Shown in pieces: positions 33,166 through 43,238 of a DNA stretch of 64,000 bases; positions within the stretch are counted from its first letter, which is position 1; the number at the start of each line of letters is the position of its first letter. The notes below the pieces were generated by a model. That model was not told the origin of the DNA. It made no database searches and was given only the letters and a program-made list of their open reading frames with translations. The DNA comes from Tilletia caries (taxonomy: Eukaryota; Basidiomycota; Exobasidiomycetes; Tilletiales; Tilletiaceae): the NCBI GenBank assembly GCA_032718865.1, contig JALUTQ010000040.1, forward strand, positions 868,001-932,000, read 5' to 3'. The position numbers and the translations under genes were made by a program.

Positions 33166-33735
33166 TTAGATGGCGACCAGGGCGGCACCGAGAGCTATGG
33201 CCCCTGCGACGAGTGCGACAGCCGAAGCGCCGTAGACTCCACGACCAGCAGCGTTCGTGCTGTTGGAGGAAGAAGGCGCTGACGTAGATTGAGGCGCGAC
33301 ATCCGTGTCAGTCTGTGTTGGCCTGGAGGCGCGAGTGGGCAGAACCCTGGTGATACCGAGTCCGACGATCGTCGTGACACCGTCGTTCACCTGGGTAGTC
33401 AAGAGTTTCGGAACCAAGGCGGTGCCAGTGGGGAGAACCCTGGTGATACCGAGTCCGACGATCGTCGTGACACCGTCGTTCACCTGGGTAGTGTAGAGCT
33501 TAGGAACCAAGGGACCAGCCCCACCCTTGCCGTTGATGGCTGTGTAGCCAGGTCCGATGACGGTGGTGAGGCCAAAGTTCACGTACCGGGTCGTGCTCGC
33601 TGCTTCGGTTGGCCGTGGCTGGTCACCGTTGATGATGCCGGTGTTGCCATTGATGATGAAATCGGTCGGAAGCGCCAGCGAGGTGGACGCCAGGGCGGAC
33701 ACAAGCAGGACGGTGGTAGTGATGATGGAACGCAT
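33166..33735 (-). CDS. Small secreted GPI-anchor-type surface protein, paralogue 1
   Basis: Single coding exon of 189 residues. It has a signal peptide (MRSIITTTVLLVSALASTSLA), a Thr/Ser/Val-rich body, and a C-terminal Ser/Asn region (SSSNSTNAAGRG) followed by a hydrophobic tail (ASAVALVAGAIALGAALVAI), the pattern for GPI anchoring. The body has two direct 31-residue repeats beginning ALVPKLLTT/LVPKLYTT, encoded by the tandem repeat at 33341-33526. The start at 33735 is chosen because an intron with GTACGT donor and CTGCAG acceptor (33758-33845) occupies the leader, so the longer frame upstream is not translated. Paralogue 2 is at 45302-45910. I do not recognise a named family. Confidence 0.8.
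   Translation of the reverse strand: MRSIITTTVLLVSALASTSLALPTDFIINGNTGIINGDQPRPTEAASTTRYVNFGLTTVIGPGYTAINGKGGAGPLVPKLYTTQVNDGVTTIVGLGITRVLPTGTALVPKLLTTQVNDGVTTIVGLGITRVLPTRASRPTQTDTDVAPQSTSAPSSSNSTNAAGRGVYGASAVALVAGAIALGAALVAI
33341..33526 (-). repeat. 93-bp tandem duplication in the surface-protein gene
   Basis: Two near-identical 93-bp units (33341-33433 and 33434-33526) encode two 31-residue repeats. The central 50 bases (CTGGTGATACCGAGTCCGAC and onward) are identical between units. Paralogue 2 has diverged single-copy sequence here. Confidence 0.85.
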
Positions 33736-33967
33736 TGTCAAGGTAAGGTGGATTTGGCTGCAGGGAGTCAGAAAGGGAGGATAGGAAAGGGTGGATGTCA
33801 GCGGGAGATGTGTGGGAAGGAAGGAGGGGAAAGGAGAAGACGTACGTTTTGGGTGAGAAGTTGAGATCAAAGTAGTGAGGTAGTGTTGAGCGTTGAGAAT
33901 GGATGGAATGCTGTATGTAAAGCTGATGAGGGATCGAAAAGAAGGATTCAGCGGTGGAGGGGTCAGC

Positions 33968-33974
33968 TTTTATA
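33968..33974 (-). promoter_or_regulatory. TATA box of surface-protein paralogue 1
   Basis: TATAAAA on the minus strand, 233 bp upstream of the ATG and about 120 bp upstream of the leader intron donor. The same site in paralogue 2 (46143-46149) reads TACAAAA. Confidence 0.6.
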
Positions 33975-34189
33975 CGCAATGGAGACGAGCAACAAGGATA
34001 GAAGGATAGAAGGACGAGAAGGAACGGAAGGCTGGAGGAAGGAAGTGCAACCAGTCGAGGTCGCATCCTTGCATCGGACAACGCCCACAGGGATCCTCGA
34101 GCAGCACTTTGCACTAAAATTGCGCCACAAAATTGCGCGTTCGGCGCAATCAAGAAACATAGCGCACATCCGAAAAACAACAGTGAGCC

Positions 34190-34502
34190 TGTTGGATTGT
34201 TGACTAACTTGCCACGCTACCAAAGTCTTGATGCCGTGTGTGAGGCCACGAGTCTCGAGTTCGCACAGTCGCTCGTCGCCGAGTTGATACGACACAGAGA
34301 GGGTAACACGGTTAACTTCATTCATTCAGAGGGGGGGAAATAGTAAGGACAGTCGTTCTTATACACAGTAGCCATCCATCGCAATGCACCCATTCGTCCC
34401 ATGGCTCCCAATGCGGTCAACCCCTTGTGTGCTGAGTCTGAGACCGTGAGAGTCCGAAGCCATCGCGTGGACCTCTCCTCCAACCTCCACCTTCCCTCAA
34501 CA
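34190..34502 (+). mobile_element. Solo LTR (Copia-like ends)
   Basis: 313 bp starting TGTTGGATTG and ending CCCTCAACA, so it has the TGTTG...CAACA inverted ends of LTRs. It interrupts the duplicated unit: copy 2 reads ACAGTGAGTCAACTTG without interruption at 49781-49796. The flanks are GAGCC (34185-34189) and GAGTC (34503-34507), a 5-bp duplication with one changed base. No internal domain is present, so it is a recombination remnant. Confidence 0.82.
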
Positions 34503-34570
34503 GAGTCAACTTGCGCCCCGGCGGTGGTCGTTTCTGGTCCCACCTGCTTGCCTTGAGGCATTCCAGGGTT

Positions 34571-35164
34571 AAGATCTCGCCTTACTGACTCTCCCAGCCC
34601 GGTTCCGGGGCAGACTTGCGATGGTGTTCTGGGTTTCGCAGAGCATAGCGTGTACTCGGGGCTGGGTTAGATCACTTCGCGTGCTCGCACGCCGATGCAG
34701 TCTGACCCCGAAGGGTATTGGGCGACGCAGACGCAAATGGGGAGGATCCGGGGAGGTGGGTGGGATTTCGAGGCGCGGAGAGCGCCAGGTGAGCCTGGTG
34801 AGCGACGTGGTGGTCGTGCGACGCGTTTGCGCGTCTCTATTCGTGTACTCTCTCTATGCCCGCTCGCTGTCTCCAGCAGTTGGCAAACCTATAAAGCTAT
34901 CAAGGCATCAAGGATACATTTATTATTGACGCTCCTTGTCGATCCGCAAGGGTCAGTGTGTACTCGTAGCATGAAAGGGTGGGTGGCTCTCGAGTAAGGG
35001 TATGAGATACATTTGAGATGGCGGCGAGTGACGATGAGGTCGAGGTTGCAGATGAGGCGATGAGGAGATGAATGCGAGATGAAGCGATGAAGTGTGTGCA
35101 ATTTGAGGGACAGTTCACCACAGAGACCCCACAAAAAGACAGACCACAGAGAGACTGAGAGAGA
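34571..35164. other. Unassigned DNA between the duplicated unit and the KDZ-like element
   Basis: No gene is supported. Short frames lack recognisable motifs. The last 60 bases contain GAGAG repeats next to the first copy of the terminal motif of the following element. Confidence 0.4.
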
Positions 35165-35324
35165 GGGACACCAGGTGGTCTCATGTAAACACGGCGCGGC
35201 CTGTTGACGATCGAAAGGACCACCAGGTGTCCCTTCAGCCCATCGTTCCCTACCGGCACAATTCTCCCTTTACAGCTCTCGTATCTCTCCCGAGGATAAC
35301 ACAGAGCTCTGCGCAAGCTCTGTT

Positions 35325-37006
35325 ATGGCTCGTGCGCGTCAGTCCGTTGCGGTGGAATCGCGCGTCAAAGACGGTATGTCTCTCTAGTCTCTGCTCAAGC
35401 CTCAAGCGCATCTCCATTCTCTGACCTCTGTACTGACATGACCCTTCCTCTCTTCCTATTCAGGTGTACGTCGCTGCAGGCTAGGTTGCATGGACGAGGC
35501 CGATCCCTCTCAGCGTGCCCCCAGTACCGTGCAAGCACAGCAAGAACAAGAAGCAGCGAGGCGGTGAGCATCAGACCAAGTCAGCTTTACTTATGTCGTC
35601 TTGCTGATCTTATATTCTTATTCTTCTCTCCTACCCTCTCTCCCTCCCTCTCTGATCCCTCTCCTCATTATCTCTTGCAGCAGCAGATAAGATCAATGCG
35701 GTTCAGACAAGTGCGGTATCTGCAGGTCCAGTGCCTTCTCCCACGGCCGCAGCAGACGAATCCCCCTCCTACGACTCTGGTGGCATCAAATCGTCGGCTG
35801 GTGCTGCGGGAGAAGACACTGGACCGGCAGGTACGGAGATGCCCACGGATCCTGCGCCCCTTGGACCCTCAGCTTCAGCCGATACACCCGCCTTTCTTGG
35901 GTCTATGAATCATGACGCGGCCAATACAAACGCTCGTTCTTTGGTCATCCAACCTCGTCTGCCGTTTCCAGACGTGACAAACAATCAATCGACCGAACAG
36001 ACTTCTGTTCAAGTTCAAGTTCAAGGGGAGGAAAGCATCGTGACTACGCGTACGTTAAATGCAGAGATCGACAAGCTGGTACCAAAGCTGATTCAATGGC
36101 TAACACTATTTACTCTGTCAATTCTCTTCCGATCTATACGGAATTTCAGAGCGCCACACCGATACCGGAGAAACGGAGAGAGCGGGCAATGAGGAAGAGG
36201 ACGAAGGAGAAGGAGAGGAGGAAGAAGACATCGGTATCATCAAGGAGGGCCAAGAGGGCGAGGCAAAGCAGAAGGGAGTGAGAGCCACAGAGGCTCAAAG
36301 GCGTGCAATATGGCGTGAGTAATACCCTCAGATACCCTCTCTAGGTTCTGACGTGAGCTGATGACCATTTTTCTATCCAAAATCGAAGTCAACATGGACA
36401 AAGCTCACGAACACGCGCAAAAGATGCACGACTATGAGGCAGATACGGCGGCCCGTAATAGAATCATTGGCAGGCAGTTGCATCGCATCATTGAAAAGGT
36501 CAGGATTTAGGAATACTGTGCTGCGGTACATCAGCGTGAATGAATCTGACATATAGCTTGTGTCTCATCTCTCCCTCGCTTCGACAGGCTGCTGTGCTCT
36601 GCCAGGTCACAGGAACTGCGATGTTCGTAGGATTTGCACACCTCGAGCACGGACGACACGAGACGAAGGATGTTGTGTGGGCCAGCCCTAATATCTGCAA
36701 TCCGGACCACGCGACGCTGCGAAAGATGACTCAAGACATGCACGACTCATTCATCTCGGGCACCGCCTTGTATAGGAGGCTGGTCGCGCGCTCAGGGCGG
36801 ATGAGCTTCGCGAACATCAAGCATGGATTGCGGAGAAGATCGCGTTCAAGCGGAAGCAGGACAGGTTGGAGGATGAGAACAGGAAGCTGAGAGCCCAGCT
36901 GGAACGAACCTCGAGCGTTGCGAGTACAAACGTCGTCTCTATGCCAACGTCTTCCACATCAACACTCAGTCTTTCAAGCCGCTCTCTCCCTCGTGCTAAT
37001 GAATGA
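35325..37006 (+). CDS. Accessory protein of the KDZ-like element, multi-exon (model incomplete)
   Basis: Supported exons: about 35690..36049, 36150..36314, 36389..36498 and 36588..about 36790, with introns of 100, 74 and 89 nt that join in frame. A further coding block, 36790..37006, is read in another frame and ends at TGA 37004-37006. Possible 5' exons are 35325..35373 and 35464..35563, but their phase does not fit the next exon. The product is Ala/Ser/Pro-rich, then strongly acidic (EEEDEGEGEEEED). A conserved-looking block LCQVTGTAMFVGFAHLEHG is followed by a basic coiled coil (EKIAFKRKQDRLEDENRKL). The change of frame near 36790 has no intron of plausible size, so a frameshift is likely. 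I do not recognise the family; its position suggests a second transposon-encoded protein. Confidence 0.45.
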
Positions 37007-40000
37007 ATGATGCACTTTTGTAGATCTATTTCTTCTTAATGCGAAGCCGGTTCCAGATGCACAGAAAATGCTTGATGAGCAGAACTGCATGCTCTTGACC
37101 AGAATACGAGACGGACTTCTTGATGCGGCTCAAAGCAGAGTTTCCGCACTCAGCTGCAGAGCTATTGAGGTGTCGTAGGGAAGGATCCGTGGCCATGTAC
37201 GAAGAGAGGAAGCTGGACAGTGTGCACTTTGAATGGCCGTGCTGGTGCATCTGGTCGATGACGAAGAGGGTGTCCTTAAAGAACTCTGCCTCCCTTCGCA
37301 AGCAGTAAGGGGCAAGTTGGCAAGCAAAGTCGTAGACCACGACCTGCGGGGCAGTGGTCCAGTGCGAGAACAGGGCGGAGAAGACGTCGTTCCGTCCTTC
37401 GGACTCGGGAATGATGTGGAAGCCCACGCAGACGGTATGAGGGCACCATAAGGCCATGATGCCGCCCGTACGTCGCTGCTTGACGTACGCATCGTAGAAT
37501 TTGCGGCAGCCCTCATCACCAGCGACACTGCTGTCTCGATTCTTCGCTGTGTCCACTCCGGTGTAGTACGGACGCTGCCGAGACTTCAACGAGCCGTAAT
37601 ACGATCCAGTCTGAGTGTAGGGAATGCTGTAGTCTGAGAGGGCAAGAGGCATGGAAAATGGGGGGGTTCTGAATCAGCTTCAAGTATTCGCATCTATTTC
37701 AAGCCAGGTACTGACTTGATTCATTGGAAGACGAGAACGAACCAGCTGTAACAGCGCTACTCTGCTGTTGCAAAAGTACGTCCTGTTGGTGCTGGATGTA
37801 TTGCGCGCATGCCGAAAGGAAAGGGCGAAGGCTGGAAGGAAAAGGAACGATGCTGCTGAAGCTGGAGGTCTGCTGGAGATGGCTACGGAGAAGGAGGCCA
37901 AGTGCTGGGCAGTGACGGCTGAGGGTCGTGGACAAGTTGGAGAACCGCGGAGACGAGACGGACAGTTGGGAATCGGCAAGCTCCTTGAGCAGCGGAACGC
38001 AAAGAGGTCGACAGAACTGAAAGATGCCTTCCTCAGCTGCAAGCTGCTTCAAGAGATAGTCGTACGAGTCTTCAAGGCTAGGGTATAGACGAGTGTACGC
38101 AAACGTGTCGCGAAGGAGGGAGAGCAGTGAGGTCGTCCACGACTTGATAATGGTGCTGGTGGTGTTTGAAGAGGTGTTGATTGCAGAGTATTCTGTGAAT
38201 GCGTTGCGGAACGCAGCCAAGGCCTCACTTTGGTCTTCTGTAGGCAATGGCAGGGCGTCAACACATCGACGCAAATGGCCGCGCAGTGCCTTTGTGGGCA
38301 AAAAGGCAAGGATTGGCGAGGAACTTGGGCGCGCTGCAAACAAAGAAGACGGTGTTGTCGGAGGACAAAGATGTTCGTGGCGAAGCCGGGTACTGTGCGC
38401 CAAGACAACCCCATCTGCAATAACCGTCGACGGACTTGGACCGCAAACTGGACAGGAGAACGAGATGTCCATTGCTTGAAGCTGAACGAACGCAAAGAAG
38501 ATCTTGATGAAGGTGGATCGAGCCAGAAACTTTGGCGGACTGTGCTGCGATTGAGAATGCTCGTCGTAGGCGTTCTGGACCGTGGTGCAGAAAGCTGAGA
38601 GCGGGGTGGGCGAACTGTAAAGCTGAGACGAATACGAGTTGAGCAGCTCATGAGTCACAACTATTTCGTTGTTCCAATTGAAGAGTCCCAGTTCAGACAG
38701 ATCTGGACCAATCGTTCTGCATTCCCCTCGAGACCGGCACGTGCACTGCTGAGCCTCGATCACCGTTCGCAGCATGCCTTGGCTGTGGAATAGCCTGCAG
38801 GATCGAGTGGTCACTGTGACTGTCGCCCCTGCCACCGCACCGCAGTGACAGCGCGCGTGGGAGCCGAGCGGGAGAGGACTGGGCAGATCGGCAAGTCGAG
38901 GCGCTGCAACTCTCGCGAGATCGGTCTGAATGCGACAAAAGGCGGGGGGAGGGGATGGCCGATGCGAACAGGATCTTCTTTGCGCATGAGCCTGGATGTT
39001 GAGAACGGAAGACCTAATCTCGTCCAGGTCATCTTGATCTAGGCATGCGGAAGAGATTGAGGATGAAGGGAAATGAACAACAAAACGCAGAAGGGTCAGC
39101 AGCACATCCAGACACATGCCGCAAGGCGCAGTTTCGTATTCCAAAGCCAGGCGCGAGCTGCCAGAGAGAGATTAGCCTGCTATTTACCTGAAATGTCTCC
39201 GTCTTCTTCCAGGCCAAGAGTGTCCTGACGAAATTGGTGAGCACGGCGCCGGTGAACACATGCCGATGGTGACTGCGTTTCGAACGCATCCAAGAGCAGA
39301 GCAAAACCAGCTTTGAGATCCAGCGCTCGAGACAACGCACCGCTTTTGATCGTGTCGGCTGAGGCTAACCTCTCCTCCGTCTTCTCTTCTCGTTGACAGA
39401 ACTGAGTACCACGAACTCCGACCGTGCATGGCTGGGGCAAATGCAACGGCAAGAGGAGCCGCTGCAAACAGTTTGAAATGGAAGTGTGAGAAACTGAGCA
39501 GACACGAGTCACACGTGTACATTCCTAGCTGCTCTCATGGCCCATGGACTATCTTACCAGTGGCAGAAAGGGGCTCCATGCTGAGGAGTCGAGCAGATGT
39601 CGACCGCGCAACCTGCTGATGCAGACATTTCTCTCCGCTCCTTCCGTCCATACAGTCGCAGGACGACATCAACTCCAGATGGTCGTGTTCATCGAGGCTT
39701 TCAAACAAGGAAACGTGATGAAACGTCCCGAACTGTAAGCGTTGAGTGTAAAATAATGTCAGAATTCCAAAGTAAGGAAGAAGGCCTCCGAATCAAAACA
39801 CCAGCAACAGCAAGGCAGCAACCGTGCACCAGCTGTCTGCAGGGCTCTCACTCGCCTCTGCCCTTAAGAAATCCAAGTCCACTCACATCAGGAATCCCTT
39901 CCCTTGCTCCTTCCAAGATCCAGGTCGCAGTGTCGAGGCGGACGACCAAAGCTGCTTCCTCTTCGAATATCATGCGCGCGTAATCTTGCATTTCGGTTAT

Positions 40001-40016
40001 GACTTCATGTCCAGCT

Positions 40017-40374
40017 TGTTATGAACATTCTACCACTATACTAAAAGGTGAGACCAGTCTCAACCCAAGTGTCATGGATGATGCATATATCCAACACTCC
40101 CTCTCATCATCATGACCCTTTGGTCTGAGACGCGAGACCCCATAGGACTAGGGGCGAGACTCTTTCGGCCCGGAGTACCCGGAGCACGTGCTGTGGAAAA
40201 AAACCCGACAAGCACCCGACAAGAAAATGGTCGGAAAAGAAGTCTGGAGATACCGGGAATCGAACTCACGACAGAGTCGATCAGACTCTTAATCTGTTGT
40301 GAACATTCTACCACTATACTAAAAGGTGAGACCAGTCTCAACCCAAGTGTCATGGATGATGCATATATCCAACA
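40017..40374. mobile_element. Miniature LTR retrotransposon (TRIM-like) with 80-bp LTRs
   Basis: Two 80-bp direct repeats (40017-40096 and 40295-40374) differ at one base. Each begins TGTT and ends AACA, and the element is flanked by a perfect 5-bp duplication CAGCT (40012-40016 and 40375-40379). The 198-bp interior has no coding capacity. These are the defining features of terminal-repeat retrotransposons in miniature. The near-identity of the LTRs indicates a recent insertion. It sits inside exon 1 of the KDZ-like minus-strand gene. A tRNA-like sequence on the minus strand spans the junction of the right-hand LTR and the interior. Confidence 0.85.
40247..40329 (-). other. tRNA-like Pol III promoter spanning the LTR/internal junction
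   Basis: On the minus strand, TAGTATAGTGG (40311-40321) fits the A box and AGTTCGATTCC (40256-40266) fits the B box, 45 bases apart. Between them lies an anticodon-like stem-loop CAGATTAAGAGTCTG and a small hairpin CGAC-TCT-GTCG in the place of a class II variable arm, most like tRNA-Leu(AAG). The acceptor and T stems do not pair well, so it is not a functional tRNA. A T7 run lies downstream on the same strand (about 40205-40197). The A box is inside the LTR and the B box is in the interior. Confidence 0.55.
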
Positions 40375-41376
40375 CAGCTGCGTCTTGTGTGAAGGATCGA
40401 GAAAGAGGGAAGCCTCGTGCATCTGCGGAAGAGGAGGAGACGGGAACATTGGCGTCGACGTGGTCGTCGGGGGGGGGAGCTCCAAAGTCCATTCCGCAGT
40501 CATAGTCGTCCTCGAAACCGGGGAAATTGCTGGCAGGGTCGCCATCCGTTGAACCCGAAACTTGCGCGGTCAATTCCTGCCCAGCTGGCAGGCGACGACA
40601 TGAGGGTGCGTCTCGTTTCGGCCGTTTTGGCGCGGGACGAACAGAATTTGCGCGGCTTGATTTTGACCCTGTTCCGTCTGGCAAAGACGTCGCTGGGGAG
40701 GAAACAGAGGGCAGGGAGGGAAAAGTTCGAACTGTAGAAGGGACTGGTAGAGAGGGTGGGGAGAGCGTCGGGCGAGAAAAGGCAGGAAACGGACTGGAGG
40801 GCCGGGCGGCTGATCGTGAGAGGTTACCACGATCCCGCATTGCTGAATCTGTGTGGAAAAAGGGGGATACAGAAAGGGGTTGCCACAGTACAAAACCAAA
40901 GTGATGAACCTACCTACACAGGTAGTGACATTGGCGATACTCATGCTACGTACCAGAGGATTGATTCATTCTCAGACCGACCGATGTTGAGCTCCCGCGT
41001 CAGCTTGTAAGGGGACACCTGGTGGTCAGATGAAGGAAGAAAGGGACACCTGATGGTCCTTACTAGCCACGTCATGGCCTCATTTTTATTTCAGACGTGT
41101 CATGGTTTTCAGTGGTTTTTTAATGGCGGTCTATCCGGTATTCGAAGTGATTCGCTGCCTGACATGTGAGCAATTTGTGTTCGCAATGATGCATATAGGG
41201 ACCTTCAAGATTCAATTTAAGATCGAGGAAGTGCGTCAGAAAAACCGGGGGAAAGCCTGGCATCCTTGAGAGTTCCCGAGAAGAGACACGCACCACTTTG
41301 ACAGTCTGAACTGCACCAGCTTGCCCACCTTGAGTATCTTCCTTGCAAGTCCACAAGCTAAGCTCCGCGACACGAT

Positions 41377-43200
41377 ATGCCGGCAGGCACAACAGGAACA
41401 GGGTCGCGTCGCTCTACAAGAAGCAAAGGGCAGAAGGAAGATCTTGGAGTCAGTCAGGTGAGTACGACATCACGATTGCCACTTGCCTCGTCGTGTGCTG
41501 ACGCCTTTGCGTCTTCATCCCCTCAGGCGCCTGTCCCGCCTACTGCTCCGTCGGCCGCTATTGCCCCACCGCCTACTGCTGCCGCATTGACGCCTGCTGC
41601 TGCTGCTCCATCGTCGGTCATCGCCCCGCCGCCTGCTGCTGCTGCTCCGTCGCCTGCTGCCGCTACGCCTGCTGCCGCTGCGCCGACGCCCGGTGCTGCT
41701 GCTGCAGTCTCTACACCGGCCGCGAGTGTTCCCCGTCGGCCTCGAAAGCGTCGAGCCGGCAGCGCAGCGCCTCGTCCCCTTCACCTTCCCCCTCGAGAAG
41801 CCATCCCGCAAGCAACGCATGCGCAAACCCCATCTCTCGCCCCTCAAGCGCGCACCACCGCCCAAGACGATACCTCCAACTCCATCTCCTCCATCCCTCG
41901 CGCCCCCGACCCTCGGTCGGCCTCCACACCACGCCAAGTCGACTCACTAGAGGGAAGGAGCGCGTCGAAATCGAATGTGGCGGTTGATCGAAGGTCTGTT
42001 GAAGGAGGAAGAGGAGAAGATGGCAGTGTGAGTATGCTAGACCTAGTCAGTGGTCATCAATTGATGGCAACAGATACATGTACTGACCCTTGGGTTCCGG
42101 ACTTGTGTGGGAGCTGTAGGACACTGAAAACGACAAACACAGTACGAGACCAAGATGGACAGAGACGGAGGAAAGGGAGTTGGCAGCGGCTGTGTGGGAT
42201 TCTACGACGCTGCAGAGTATGATTCTTCCAGGTCGGGCAGCAGAGGATAACACTTCTGCTCCGAAGATCAAGCTCAACCAGGTGCTCCGCGACGTCATCA
42301 AAGTCCTCAGACAGGCCGGCATCGATCGGAAGCTCACGGCAGATTCATGCGGCAATAAAATACGAAGCATGACAAAGGCCTACATGAGAGCTCGAGACGC
42401 TCTCTGGGAGACGGGACAGAGCAAGACGGCAGACGAGATCAGAGGCAACAGTCGACTGGAAGAAGAGCGAGCGGAGTCTTGCCGCGTTTGCCATTTCTTC
42501 GAGACCTGGCACGAGATGATGCTCGATCGGCGCTCTCAACCCCCGCCGCGCATCAGAAGGCCCATTCCACGCGGTCAAATCGTGGAGAGCCAACAAACCA
42601 GGGTCGCTCAGGAGCAGGAAGGAGGGGTTATGAGGTCCATGGACCAAGACGAGTTCAACGATGGGTTGACTTCGAATGAAGACGACGGAGAGGGAAGTCA
42701 TGCGGACAATGATGGTGAGCGGCATAAGGATGGAGAGGATGGGGAAGAGGATGGCGTGCATGATCCCGAACCAACTTCAAGGAAGGGGAAGGGGAAGGGG
42801 AAGGGGGTCGTCCGAGACTTTCAGCCACTCGGAGAAGGTATCGAAGACCTTGAGACCGACGACGCCGCTTCCCCTGCTCCCGGTCCATCAAGGAAAGCCC
42901 TCGCCGATACCTCGGGAAAGCGTAAGAGACCCGGTCCGAGCAAACCGGATGCTCTGGAGGAAATGACATCTTTTTTCAAAGAAAGCAGCCAGGCTGCAGA
43001 GGCTCGACGTCAGAGATGGGAGGCGGAGCAGGAACAGCGGGCAGAGGACAGCCGTCGACGAGAGGAAGCACTTCAAGCTCGCCACGATGCCGAGATGGAC
43101 GTGCGACGTCAAGAGGCCGCCGCAAATCAGAACATGGCCAAGGCTATCTTCGCACTTGTTCAAGCCAATCAAGGACGACCTTCGCATAGTTGTGAGTATA
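41377..43200 (+). CDS. Myb/SANT-like protein of the PIF/Harbinger element
   Basis: Second gene of the element; in this superfamily it binds the ends and helps import the transposase. Exon 1, 41377..41457 (MPAGTTGTGSRRSTRSKGQ), is followed by a 69-nt intron and a Pro/Ala-rich exon from 41527 (APVPPTAPSAAIAPPPT). A further intron ends before the SANT-like domain (WTETEERELAAAVWDSTTLQ, 42155-42215), but its splice sites could not be fixed. The next block is open from there: KIKLNQVLRDVIKVLRQAG, CGNKIRSMTKAYMRARDAL. An acidic linker with short Lys/Gly repeats and a C-terminal helix (ARRQRWEAEQEQRAEDSRRR) follow. The 3' end is placed near 43200; beyond it the plus frame overlaps the transposase gene in antisense and is probably not coding. 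Confidence 0.65.
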
Positions 43201-43238
43201 AAACAGATGCTATTCAACCTCGTGCTATGTACATATCA

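Larger units (their letters stand above)
32957..34570. repeat. Segmental duplication, copy 1 (contains a solo LTR)
   Basis: Homologous to 45098-46226 followed by 49655-49850, in direct orientation about 12 kb away. Shared parts: the 3' flank (for example AATGTCCTATTGCTGAAGCA), the whole surface-protein gene, its 5' intron and leader, about 180 bp of promoter, and a further 200 bp (GGTCGCATCCTTGCATCGGA onward). The homology is strongest from 33640 to 34050. Copy 1 has a 313-bp solo LTR (34190-34502) that copy 2 lacks. Beyond about 34570 the copies no longer match. Confidence 0.9.
37026..40840 (-). pseudogene. KDZ-like transposase / cysteine-cluster protein, interrupted by a miniature retrotransposon
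   Basis: Reading from ATG 40840 (MRDRGNLSRSAARPSS), exon 1 runs to the insertion at 40374 and resumes at 40016, reading EVITEMQDYARMIFEEEAAL to 39887. Further exons: 39558..39732 (FHHVSLFESLDEHDHLELMS, CDCMDGRSGEKCLHQQ), 39188..39493 (QREEKTEERLASADTIKSGA), about 37699..39160 (CHCGAVAGATVTVTTRSC, CTCRSRGECRTIGP, SFSCPVCGPSPSTVIADG) and 37026..37652. The last exon has WCPHTVCVGFHIIPESEGR, VVVYDFACQLAPYCLRRE, IDQMHQHGHSKC and AAECGNSALSRIKK. The YD-x-ACQ box and the Cys/His clusters are those of KDZ transposases and their associated CxC domains. The insertion plus one duplication is 363 bp, so the frame is kept, but the insert contains stops. The junction near 39188/39160 is not fully resolved. 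Confidence 0.65.
35165..41059. mobile_element. KDZ-like DNA transposon carrying two convergent genes
   Basis: Two intron-containing genes converge with 19 bp between their stops (plus 35325-37006, minus 37026-40840). The minus gene has the YDFACQ motif and Cys/His clusters associated with fungal Kyakuja-Dileera-Zisupton transposases. Copies of the 17-bp motif GGGACACCWGGTGGTCC frame the pair: 35165-35180 (forward) and 35217-35233 (inverted) on the left, 41011-41027 and 41043-41059 (forward) on the right. The inverted pair 35217-35233 / 41011-41059 is the likely terminal repeat. Which copies mark the true ends, and any target duplication, could not be settled. A 358-bp miniature retrotransposon lies inside the minus gene. 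Confidence 0.65.

Noticed and set aside
33341..33526. CRISPR-like direct repeats
   Set aside because: Only two units of 93 bp, entirely in-frame coding repeats of a eukaryotic surface protein.
35165..35233. Hairpin formed by the two left copies of the 17-bp motif as a separate small element
   Set aside because: The same motif recurs at the far side of the two-gene unit, so a terminal-repeat explanation is simpler.
40247..40329. tRNA-Lys(CTT) gene on the plus strand, suggested by CAGACTCTTAATCTG
   Set aside because: The A and B boxes are on the minus strand, and no cloverleaf forms on the plus strand. The stem-loop reads as a Leu(AAG)-like anticodon arm on the minus strand.
39887..40840. 40112-40552 plus-strand frame as a gene
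   Set aside because: It is antisense to exon 1 of the KDZ-like gene and crosses the miniature retrotransposon. The minus frame has the better composition and joins in frame when the insert is removed.
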